From Prevotella sp. UBA4339 (GTDB lineage Bacteria > Bacteroidota > Bacteroidia > Bacteroidales > Bacteroidaceae): 8,538 nt of DNA. Under the pieces are notes generated by a model, which ran no database searches, was not told the DNA's origin, and worked only from the letters and a program-made list of their open reading frames with translations. The stretch spans positions 1 through 8,538 of the forward strand of contig DGTJ01000033.1 in the NCBI GenBank assembly GCA_002393725.1. Reading direction: 5' to 3'. Of the stretch, positions 1 to 6,788 are shown piece by piece. Position numbers and translations under genes: made by a program. Position 1 is the first letter of the stretch. Each line of letters opens with the position of its first letter.

Positions 1-1360
1 ACTTTCCCACGCAAAAGTGCTGGAAAATGTTTTCAAGAACCTCGATTGTCACAATGCGGCCTTGTCCAGTAATGTCTGCAAGATCGTCAAGCACGATGCG
101 GAGGTCTTCTGAAACCAAGTCACCGCTGAGCCCAGAGTGCAAGCCGGAGATTACTCTGTCAAGGCTCTCACTCGCTCTCAGAAGGGCATCGTATTGGCGT
201 GCAGAACTCACGATGATGTCAGTATCGTTGAGTTCCGGAATCCCTGCAGCCTCTATGAGCTTTGCCTCCAACTTGTCTGCGTTGTGTCCGGTCTTTGCGC
301 TGATCTGGAGAAATGAAGAACAAGGTATTGAAATTGAAGTGTCTTTTATTGCTATACCTTTGTCGGATTTGTTGCTGACAATGATAAGGGCTTTGTCCTG
401 ACAGCGGCTCGTCATGTCTTCCTGTTCGGCTATTGTAGGCACACAATCGATAAGCCAGATGACGATACGAGCCTTGTCTATAGCTGCATAGGTGCGCCCG
501 ATTCCTATCTGCTCGATGGTGTCGGAAGTCTGCCGTATGCCAGCAGTATCAATGAATCGGAAGTTCACACCCATGATGTCAATAGTGTCTTCGATAGTGT
601 CTCGGGTAGTGCCGTGTATATCTGAAACTATAGCCCTCTCCTCGTGAAGCAGAAGGTTGAGGAGTGTTGACTTTCCCACATTCGTCTTACCCACTATGGC
701 CACGGGGATGCCCTGCTTGAGAGCGAGCCCCGTTTCGAAGGAGTGGGCGAGGCGAGAGATGCGCGTATTGATGTCTTCGGCAATTGCAGTTAGTTCAGAG
801 CGGTCGGCAAATTCGAGATCCTCATGGTCAGAGAAATCGAGTTCGAGCTCGAGTAGTGAGGTGAGTTTGAGTAGTCTTTCGCGCAGGGTGGCGAGCTGGG
901 AAGAAATGCCTCCTCGTAGCTGTGACATTGCCATTTTGTGAGTGGCCTTGTTGGATGCAGCAATGAGATCGGCTACGGCTTCAGCCTGTGAGAGATCCAT
1001 TTTGCCGTTGAGGTAGGCGCGCTGAGTGAATTCACCAGGTCCAGCCATCCGGCAACCATTTAGCACCAGAAGTTCCAACACCTTATATAATATATAGCGT
1101 GATCCGTGACAGCTGATTTCTACGCTGTCTTCGCCGGTATAGGAGTGGGGAGCACGGAAGATGGAAACCATGACCTCATCGATGATTTCCGAGCCGTCGG
1201 TGATGTGGGTGTAATGGACCGTATTGGCTGCGCTATCAGCACAGCATACCGAGCATAGGGAGCTGACGATAGAAAAAGCCTTAGGACCGCTGACGCGGAT
1301 GATGCCGAGGGCTCCGCCTGGGGCGGTCGCGAGGGCGCAAATTGTGTCGTTGTTGCTCAT
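1..1360 (-). CDS. mnmE: MnmE, tRNA uridine-5-carboxymethylaminomethyl(34) synthesis GTPase (stop codon cut by window edge)
   Basis: MnmE is the cytosolic GTPase that works with MnmG to install the (carboxymethyl)aminomethyl group on wobble uridine 34 of certain tRNAs. The translation gives 453 residues, against 454 in E. coli. The N-terminal tetrahydrofolate-binding domain carries TICALATAPGGALGIIRVSG near its start and GPGEFTQRAYLNGKMDLSQA at about residues 107-126. The inserted G domain has the P-loop GKTNVGKS (224-231), GTTRDT, DTAG (271-274) and NKSD (330-333). The protein ends in FCVGK, with the conserved C-terminal Cys at 450. Lys453 is encoded at 2-4, and base 1 is the T that would begin the stop codon, so the gene is essentially whole. 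I chose ATG at 1360 because it overlaps the stop of the small gene upstream as ATGA; an in-frame ATG at 1375 would add MGQKE. It is the last gene of the operon within view. Function is from clear family resemblance. Confidence 0.95.
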   Translation of the reverse strand, partial: MSNNDTICALATAPGGALGIIRVSGPKAFSIVSSLCSVCCADSAANTVHYTHITDGSEIIDEVMVSIFRAPHSYTGEDSVEISCHGSRYILYKVLELLVLNGCRMAGPGEFTQRAYLNGKMDLSQAEAVADLIAASNKATHKMAMSQLRGGISSQLATLRERLLKLTSLLELELDFSDHEDLEFADRSELTAIAEDINTRISRLAHSFETGLALKQGIPVAIVGKTNVGKSTLLNLLLHEERAIVSDIHGTTRDTIEDTIDIMGVNFRFIDTAGIRQTSDTIEQIGIGRTYAAIDKARIVIWLIDCVPTIAEQEDMTSRCQDKALIIVSNKSDKGIAIKDTSISIPCSSFLQISAKTGHNADKLEAKLIEAAGIPELNDTDIIVSSARQYDALLRASESLDRVISGLHSGLSGDLVSEDLRIVLDDLADITGQGRIVTIEVLENIFQHFCVGK

Positions 1361-1518
1361 CTCTTTTTGGCCCATGTATTGGCGAGAATGACCACAACAA
1401 TGGTAATTTCCTCAGATAATGTGTTGTAGCCAGCAATGAGTTTATCGCCCTTGCCCATCAGAAAGATGATGGCAAGGACAATAAACAATGCAGCAAAAGT
1501 CAAACCGCATATTGTCAT
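1357..1518 (-). CDS. 53-residue DUF3784-like small membrane protein
   Basis: This short ORF encodes 53 residues beginning MTICGLTFAALFIVL and ending NTWAKKR. A hydrophobic segment at about residues 4-21 is a likely membrane helix. It is followed by GKGDKLIAGYNTLSEE (22-37), which closely resembles the GKG..LIAGYNT(M/L)S signature I associate with the DUF3784 family of small Bacteroidota/Firmicutes membrane proteins. Family members are usually about 100 residues with further helices; here only a short hydrophobic stretch (about 38-48) and a basic tail follow, so this is a compact or truncated member. It is wedged between neighbours: its ATG overlaps the uridine phosphorylase stop as ATGA, and its TGA overlaps the mnmE start as ATGA. 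That double coupling argues for real translation. The other two frames after the motif do not restore a longer DUF3784 protein, so a simple frameshift is not apparent. Biochemical function is unknown. The family call rests on motif memory, not a search. Confidence 0.72.
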   Translation of the reverse strand: MTICGLTFAALFIVLAIIFLMGKGDKLIAGYNTLSEEITIVVVILANTWAKKR

Positions 1519-2387
1519 ATTCTGTCGAGCACTTTTTCTATGAGGGTATCAATGCTGCTCTTATACTCCGTGTTCATCTTCTGTGCGTAGCGGTTGGCGA
1601 TGACCATACAGCAGGTCATTGCCCTATGTCCCAGCAGGGATGCAAGGCCTGAGAGAGCCGAAGACTCCATCTCGAAGTTGCAGATACGGAGACCATCGTA
1701 TTCGAACGATTCAATCTTCTCATTCTGTTGAGGGTCGGCAATGTCAGCACGAAGCACTCGTCCCTGAGGGCCGTAGAATCCGCCGCAGCTGATGGTATAG
1801 CCTCTCACCATATCGTCGCCGGCTATCTGACTGATTAGCTTGGAATCTGCCACAGCCACGTATGGAGCACCTTTAATGGGGTCCCACTGCATATGCTCCT
1901 TGAATGCCTCTTCAAGTTTGAGGTCACATACATTGTTGCGGCCTGCATAGTAGTTGAGCAGTCCGTCAAAGCCGATACTCTTGACTGATGCTACAAAGCT
2001 TCCTGTGGGGGTGAATGGTTGCAGCCCGCCACATGTGCCGATGCGTACCATCGTCAGAGTGCGGTGCTCAGGTTTCTCCTCACGGGTGTTATAGTCAATG
2101 TTGGCCAATGTATCGAGCTCGTTTGCTACAATATCGATGTTGTCGCAGCCAATACCATGACTCTGGCAGGTGATGCGCTTGCCTTTATATGTACCTGTGA
2201 TAGTATGAAATTCACGGCTGCTGACCTCGCACTCCTTCGAGTCGAAATGGGCTGCTACTGTGTTAACACGGGCAGGATCTCCAACGAGGATGACTCTGTC
2301 GGCCAGCTGTTCAGGTCTCAGGTGCAGATGGAAACATGAACCATCAGCATTGATGACCAATTCGGATTCTGGAAAAGTCCTTTTCAT
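1515..2387 (-). CDS. udp: Uridine phosphorylase (nucleoside phosphorylase family I)
   Basis: This 290-residue cytosolic enzyme probably cleaves uridine with phosphate to uracil and ribose-1-phosphate, for pyrimidine salvage. NP-I family marks are visible in order: the phosphate-loop GDPARV (36-41), RIGTCGG (115-121, phosphate-binding Arg region) and NFEMES (237-242), where the Glu-Met-Glu contacts ribose. GFYGPQGR at 203-210 contains Gln208-x-Arg210, matching the QxR pair that uridine phosphorylases use to hold the uracil ring and that purine enzymes lack. This favours uridine over purine nucleosides. The N-terminal extension of about 20 residues before the core is longer than in E. coli Udp (about 253 residues). 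ATG at 2387 follows the PD40 gene's stop by 9 bases, and its own TGA overlaps the next gene's ATG, so it is cotranscribed. The substrate is inferred from motifs; a related pyrimidine or purine nucleoside phosphorylase is the main alternative. Confidence 0.88.
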   Translation of the reverse strand: MKRTFPESELVINADGSCFHLHLRPEQLADRVILVGDPARVNTVAAHFDSKECEVSSREFHTITGTYKGKRITCQSHGIGCDNIDIVANELDTLANIDYNTREEKPEHRTLTMVRIGTCGGLQPFTPTGSFVASVKSIGFDGLLNYYAGRNNVCDLKLEEAFKEHMQWDPIKGAPYVAVADSKLISQIAGDDMVRGYTISCGGFYGPQGRVLRADIADPQQNEKIESFEYDGLRICNFEMESSALSGLASLLGHRAMTCCMVIANRYAQKMNTEYKSSIDTLIEKVLDRI

Positions 2388-2396
2388 AAGCTTTGT

Positions 2397-3569
2397 TTAT
2401 TTATGGTTTATAATCTTGTTCTCATTCTTACGGATAAGCTTGGTGAGCTGTCTGATTTCGGCAGAAAGCTGAAGCTCTTGCTGCTCAGCCTCAATAATCT
2501 CCGAACTGAGTGCATCCTTCTCCGATGCATTTGCTTTTGAGAAGTAGGCACGTGATTTCTCAAGCTTTTCCCTTATATCTGTCAATCGCTTCTGAGTATT
2601 CTTTAGTTCTTTATAGAGCATGATATCATTAGGATCACGGAACTGAGTCTCAGAAGTGTAAGTAATATTGTCGTTTATAATGAAATTTATGGCAGGTTTT
2701 GTGCCCAAGTGTATTGCACTTGTCTGGATATCCTTTACTCTTGCCAGAGCAGCTTTACGCTCCTTGCCGTTGCCCCAAGTCTTTGCAATGCTACTGATAT
2801 CAGCAAAATTGCGGATTTGCTCGCTTGTGTACTTGTCCTGGTTGTAGGGCTTACGCGAAGTTGTTGGGATAAAAGTGTAGACACACACTTTACCCTGCGG
2901 CTGACGGCGGTCAGTAACGAAATAGCCAATCTGACTTATCTCGTCTATTACATACATATAGTCGTTGGCCTCAGAGTTAAAGGGCATTCCGATATTTTCT
3001 GGCTTTAGGAATCTGCTTCCGATAGCGTCATATCGAGTCACGAAGATATCATATCCTCCGATGCTTTCTTCCCCCTTTGCCGCAAAGTAGAGAGTAATGC
3101 CGTCTGTCATCATAAAGGGATAGTTAGCCTCGGTGATTGATTCTTCGATACCGTTGAGTGGCTCTGGTGAACTCCACTCAGAACCTAACTTGTCGCTTGT
3201 GAAGATCTGCATGAGGGAATCTTTGTCTTGCTTGGAGAAGTAACACTTATTCTCCATCTCGTTGAGGAATACATAACCGTCAGTATGCCCTTCGCTATTG
3301 AAGAAGCGATCGTAGCTGGTGAGTTTGCCTGTTTCAGTATTGATACGCATGACAGAGAGAAAATCAGCTTTGTCTACCACTACAGAGTCAATGAATATGA
3401 TCTGCTGTGTGGCATCACGCATTTCTGTGATGCGTGGGTTTTCCACAGGTGTTTCAACGACAGCTTTTGACTTTGGAGCAAACTTGACTCTCTTCTTTTG
3501 AGCATGCAATGAAAGCGGTACAAGCAGCGCAAAGGCTATGATGGCTATTATTCTTGTTCTCATTATCAT
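2397..3569 (-). CDS. Exported PD40 (WD40-like beta-propeller) protein with C-terminal coiled coil
   Basis: A 390-residue protein with a Sec-type signal peptide: basic MRTR, a hydrophobic core IIAIIAFALLVPLS, and a likely cleavage after LHA at about residue 23. No lipobox cysteine is present, so a soluble periplasmic or envelope-associated location is likely. The middle (about 60-235) holds degenerate PD40/TolB-like propeller blades; the clearest is YPFMMTDGITLYFAAKGEES...GGYDIFVTRY (150-180), followed by DYMYVIDEISQIGYFVTDRR (203-222). The C-terminal 70 or so residues (about 318-388) are rich in Lys/Glu/Leu and should form a coiled coil. There is no OmpA-like peptidoglycan-binding domain, which often accompanies PD40 repeats in this phylum. 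Its first ATG (3569) overlaps the ttcA stop as TAATG; a second ATG at 3563 would give MRTR and an equally good signal peptide. The role is unknown. Its place in a tRNA-modification operon gives no obvious functional clue. Confidence 0.8.
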   Translation of the reverse strand: MIMRTRIIAIIAFALLVPLSLHAQKKRVKFAPKSKAVVETPVENPRITEMRDATQQIIFIDSVVVDKADFLSVMRINTETGKLTSYDRFFNSEGHTDGYVFLNEMENKCYFSKQDKDSLMQIFTSDKLGSEWSSPEPLNGIEESITEANYPFMMTDGITLYFAAKGEESIGGYDIFVTRYDAIGSRFLKPENIGMPFNSEANDYMYVIDEISQIGYFVTDRRQPQGKVCVYTFIPTTSRKPYNQDKYTSEQIRNFADISSIAKTWGNGKERKAALARVKDIQTSAIHLGTKPAINFIINDNITYTSETQFRDPNDIMLYKELKNTQKRLTDIREKLEKSRAYFSKANASEKDALSSEIIEAEQQELQLSAEIRQLTKLIRKNENKIINHK

Positions 3570-4387
3570 TATTCTTCTACTAATTTATTATCTGCATTCA
3601 AGGCTCTCCAGATGCTGAAGCGTGCCTCAGGGTTTATTTTCTCTATATGTTCATAGACCACTTTGATGTCTGTGCGATGAGAGTTGTTCTCATAAGGACA
3701 GAGCTTATTCTGTTTCTGATATCCTCTTAGTACTGCGAAGGCCTTGATGTCAGATTCCTCAATCATGCACAGAGGGCGAATGATAGAGAGAGGCATCTTT
3801 CGCATCTTTAGCCGAGCTGGCATGGTTTCGAAACGCCCTTGGAAGGTAAGGTTCATAAGAGCCGTGTGAATCAGGTCATCCTGATGGTGCCCGAGGGCTA
3901 TCTTGTTGCATCCGAGCTGCTGTGCAAGGTTGAACATCTCTTTGCGCCGCATCCAAGAGCAGAGGAAGCATGGTTGTTTCTGCTTACGAAGGCGGGAGGC
4001 AGATTCTGTTGACGGATTCTCACCTGACTCCTCTGACATTGCGGTATGCTCGTCTTCTGGAGAGCGGGCTGTATCAAAGCGGGTGGTGATGATGTGGAGA
4101 GTGACTCCCAACTCGTCACAGAATTGCTGCAGATATGTGGTTTCAGTCTCGTAATGGATATTCTCCATTCTGACGTGAAGGGCTGATATGTCAAATCTGG
4201 GATGCTGGATGCGCGAACGAGCGGCCAACAGTTCAAGAAGGCAGAGTGAGTCTTTCCCGCCAGACAGACCCACGAGGATTCGGTCATCATCTTCTATCAG
4301 ATGATAAGTAGCCATCGCCTTGACAAACCGTTCGTTTAATCGATGCCACAGGCGACGGCTCTCTATATCCTCTTTATGCTTACCCAC
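3569..4387 (-). CDS. ttcA: TtcA-like tRNA 2-thiocytidine(32) synthetase
   Basis: A 272-residue cytosolic PP-loop ATPase, most likely the enzyme that thiolates cytidine 32 of tRNA using ATP and an iron-sulfur cluster. It shows the pyrophosphate loop SGGKDS (42-47), the CxxC pair PCFLCSW (Cys140, Cys143), GHHQDD (166-171) and a third cysteine at KLCPYE (Cys230); the three cysteines fit the [4Fe-4S]-binding set of TtcA. tRNA lysidine synthetase TilS shares the PP-loop but lacks this cysteine pattern. Translation starts at GTG (4387), 8 bases inside the preceding gene; the next Met in frame is residue 24, too near the PP-loop to give a full N-terminal domain. A hydrophilic Ser/Glu-rich stretch at about 108-133 appears inserted just before the CxxC. 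Its TAA overlaps the next gene's ATG. Family assignment is strong; the exact modified base is inferred from the family. Confidence 0.87.
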   Translation of the reverse strand: MGKHKEDIESRRLWHRLNERFVKAMATYHLIEDDDRILVGLSGGKDSLCLLELLAARSRIQHPRFDISALHVRMENIHYETETTYLQQFCDELGVTLHIITTRFDTARSPEDEHTAMSEESGENPSTESASRLRKQKQPCFLCSWMRRKEMFNLAQQLGCNKIALGHHQDDLIHTALMNLTFQGRFETMPARLKMRKMPLSIIRPLCMIEESDIKAFAVLRGYQKQNKLCPYENNSHRTDIKVVYEHIEKINPEARFSIWRALNADNKLVEE

Positions 4388-6734
4388 GCAGGTACTTATC
4401 CATGTTTAGTGCAGCACGGCGTCCGTCACCCATAGCGAGTATCACTGTCGCACCACCACGTACGATATCACCACCAGCGAAAATCTCGCTGCGCGAAGAC
4501 TGCATCTCATCACTTACTGCAATAGTGTTTTTGCGACCAAGCTCCAGTCCCTCAATAGATTTCGGAACGAGCGGATTGGGTGATACACCTACGGCCACAA
4601 TCACCTGATCTACATCGAGTGTAACCGTCTTTCCCTCAACGGGAACAGGTGAGCGGCGGCCAGATGCATCTGGCTCACCCAGTTCCATCACTTGAAGAAC
4701 TGCCTGCTTTACGGCACCTGTCTCATCGGCAATATACTCGATAGGATTGTGAAGAGTAAGGAATCTGATACCCTCTTCCTTTGCATGTTTCACCTCTTCG
4801 AGACGGGCTGGCATCTCTACTTCTGAGCGGCGATATACAAGTGTTACGTCAGCTCCTAGGCGCTTGGCTGTGCGACAAGAGTCCATGGCTGTGTTTCCAC
4901 CACCCACTACCAGCACACTTTTTGCCGGATTAAGCGGAGTGTCGGTCTTTGGATTGGCAGCATCCATCAGGTTTACACGAGTGAGATACTCATTGGACGA
5001 CATGATGTTTATACTGTTCTCGCCAGGTATGTTCATGAAGTTGGGCAGACCTGCACCAGAACCTACGAAGATGCCCTTAAAGCCCTGAGACTCAAGCTGC
5101 TCTACGCTAACGGTCTTGCCTACGATAACGTCTGTCTGGAAGTGAACACCCATCTTGGCGAGGTTCTCGATTTCTACATCAACAATCTTATTTGGCAGAC
5201 GGAACTCTGGAATACCATATTTCAACACACCGCCAATCTCGTGCAAAGCCTCAAACACAAAGACGTCATAGCCTTTCTTTACCATATCACCAGCAAAGCT
5301 CAGACCCGCAGGTCCTGAGCCAACAACAGCAATCTTTATTCCGTTGGCTGGCGCAATCTCAGGCAACGAGATGTTACCGCTTTCACGCTCAAAATCTGCA
5401 GCAAAGCGCTCCAGATAACCTATGGCAACAGCAGGCTCGTTCATCTTCAGATGGATGCACTTGCTCTCGCACTGTTTCTCCTGTGGGCAGACACGCCCGC
5501 AGACAGCGGGTAGGGCAGAGGTGTTCTTTAGCACCTTGGCAGCAGCCAGGAACTGCCCGCGCTCTATATTCTTGATGAACGACGGGATATTGATGTTTAC
5601 AGGGCAACCTTCTACGCATGTAGGCTTTGCGCAATCAAGACAGCGCTTGGCCTCTGTCATTGCCATTTCCTTAGTAAGGCCGATGTTGACCTCTTCAGTA
5701 CGGGTAGTAGCACGATATACAGGATCGAGCTCTGGCATGACTACGCGCTCAATCTGAGTTCGCTCTTTGGGCTTCATGCTCTTGCGGAGGTCATCGCGCC
5801 AAGCAGCATTGCGGTCTGTGAGGATGTCAATGGTGTCGTTGGTAGGATCGTCGTCCATGACAATATCTGTGGTCTTGGATACCTTGGATTTTTCATCTGT
5901 ATTGATACTGTCAAGATGCTCCTCAAAGTGAGCCAGCTCCTCTTGCTCCTCGCGCTTGAATGTACCCATACGCTTGAACATCTCGTCCCAGTCGACAAGA
6001 GCTCCGTCAAACTCAGGACCATCGATGCAAACAAACTTTGTCTTTCCTCCGATAGTGAGTCGGCAGGCACCGCACATACCTGTTCCGTCCACCATGATTG
6101 TATTCAAGGACACTTCGCAAGGGATGTTATGCTTCTGGGCTGTCAGATTAGAGAACTTCATCATGATAGGAGGACCGATGGCAAATACCTTATCGACATG
6201 CTCCTGTTCAAAGAACTTCTCCATACCAACGGTTACAACACCCTTCTCGCCGTAACTTCCATCGTCAGTCATGATGATTACCTCGTCAGAACTTTCGCGC
6301 ACCTTATCTTCAAGAATGATAAGATCCTTAGACCTGCCTGCCATAACAGAGAGAACCCTGTTGCCTGCAGCCTTCAAAGCTTGAATAATTGGCAGCATTG
6401 GAGCTACGCCAAGACCACCGCCTGCACATACCACAGTGCCGTATTTCTCGATTTTTGTAGGATTGCCCAGAGGTCCAACTACGTCTGTCACGTAGTCTCC
6501 CTCATTGAGAGCACAGAGCTTCTTTGATGAGAGACCTACCATCTGGACCACCAAAGTGATGGTACCTTTATCAATGTCTGCTGCAGCAATCGTCAGTGGC
6601 ATGCGCTCACCTTTTTTGCCTACGCGGACAATCACGAAGTTACCAGCCTTGCGGCTTTTAGCGATTAGCGGAGCTTCAATCTCAAAAAGGAAAACCTTTT
6701 CAGAGAACTGCTCTTTTCTTACAATCTTATTCAT
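4380..6734 (-). CDS. Fused NfnA-NfnB-like NADH-dependent ferredoxin:NADP+ oxidoreductase (PyrK-like plus GltD-like domains)
   Basis: A 784-residue flavin/iron-sulfur protein made of two subunits that are separate in many bacteria. Residues 1-255 form a PyrK/NfnA-like ferredoxin reductase module: RMPLTIA (44-50, FAD site), CAGGGLGVAPMLP (103-115, NAD site) and VDGTGMCGACR...FVC for a [2Fe-2S] centre (Cys221, Cys224, Cys236, with Asp216 where PyrK has Cys). A charged linker spans about 256-335. Residues 340-784 are GltD/NfnB-like: eight cysteines for two [4Fe-4S] centres (CLDC...CVEGC at 365-377; CGRVC...C...C at 412-426), the FAD motif GSGPAG (472-477), the NADPH motif GGGNTA (611-616) and the C-terminal FAD motif AGGD (763-766). 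The pairing suggests an Nfn-type enzyme exchanging electrons among NADH, NADPH and ferredoxin, possibly by bifurcation. Databases often label such fusions dihydroorotate dehydrogenase subunit/glutamate synthase small subunit, but neither pyrD nor gltB is adjacent here. Activity is inferred. Confidence 0.88.
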   Translation of the reverse strand: MNKIVRKEQFSEKVFLFEIEAPLIAKSRKAGNFVIVRVGKKGERMPLTIAAADIDKGTITLVVQMVGLSSKKLCALNEGDYVTDVVGPLGNPTKIEKYGTVVCAGGGLGVAPMLPIIQALKAAGNRVLSVMAGRSKDLIILEDKVRESSDEVIIMTDDGSYGEKGVVTVGMEKFFEQEHVDKVFAIGPPIMMKFSNLTAQKHNIPCEVSLNTIMVDGTGMCGACRLTIGGKTKFVCIDGPEFDGALVDWDEMFKRMGTFKREEQEELAHFEEHLDSINTDEKSKVSKTTDIVMDDDPTNDTIDILTDRNAAWRDDLRKSMKPKERTQIERVVMPELDPVYRATTRTEEVNIGLTKEMAMTEAKRCLDCAKPTCVEGCPVNINIPSFIKNIERGQFLAAAKVLKNTSALPAVCGRVCPQEKQCESKCIHLKMNEPAVAIGYLERFAADFERESGNISLPEIAPANGIKIAVVGSGPAGLSFAGDMVKKGYDVFVFEALHEIGGVLKYGIPEFRLPNKIVDVEIENLAKMGVHFQTDVIVGKTVSVEQLESQGFKGIFVGSGAGLPNFMNIPGENSINIMSSNEYLTRVNLMDAANPKTDTPLNPAKSVLVVGGGNTAMDSCRTAKRLGADVTLVYRRSEVEMPARLEEVKHAKEEGIRFLTLHNPIEYIADETGAVKQAVLQVMELGEPDASGRRSPVPVEGKTVTLDVDQVIVAVGVSPNPLVPKSIEGLELGRKNTIAVSDEMQSSRSEIFAGGDIVRGGATVILAMGDGRRAALNMDKYLRG

Positions 6735-6751
6735 ATCTGTTTAGTTTATAT

Positions 6752-6777
6752 CTCACGGAGCTTTTACACTTCGTGAG
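6752..6777 (-). other. Small stem-loop between serS and the NfnAB-like gene
   Basis: In the 54-base gap between these genes the minus strand reads CTCACG, a 14-base loop region, then CGTGAG: a perfect 6-bp inverted repeat, with a further AG/CT pairing after one mismatch. No U-run follows (the next bases are ATATAAACTA), so it is not a convincing intrinsic terminator. It could be an mRNA processing or stability element, an attenuator, or chance. No -33/-7 promoter motif is visible in this gap, so readthrough from serS is plausible. Confidence 0.35.
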
Positions 6778-6788
6778 GGTGTTGATGA

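Noticed and set aside
1357..1518. Small membrane ORF as a frameshifted remnant of a full DUF3784 gene
   Set aside because: Neither alternative frame after the LIAGYNT motif gives a hydrophobic DUF3784-like continuation, and both ends show exact ATGA overlaps, so no single-base error explains its short length.
3898..4290. A 130-codon open frame on the minus strand overlapping ttcA
   Set aside because: It is an alternate frame of ttcA on the same strand; only the ttcA frame carries the PP-loop and cysteine motifs.
5916..6527. A 203-codon open frame on the plus strand
   Set aside because: It lies wholly antisense to the NfnA-like module, whose motifs are intact; the plus-strand product resembles no family I know and lacks domain-like patterning.
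4380..6734. Annotation as dihydroorotate dehydrogenase electron-transfer subunit or glutamate synthase small subunit
   Set aside because: No pyrD or gltB neighbour is present, the two halves are fused, and Asp216 replaces the first PyrK cluster cysteine; an Nfn-like role fits better.
6752..6777. Intrinsic terminator after serS
   Set aside because: The stem is only 6 bp with a large loop and lacks a following T-run on either strand, so I list it only as a stem-loop.
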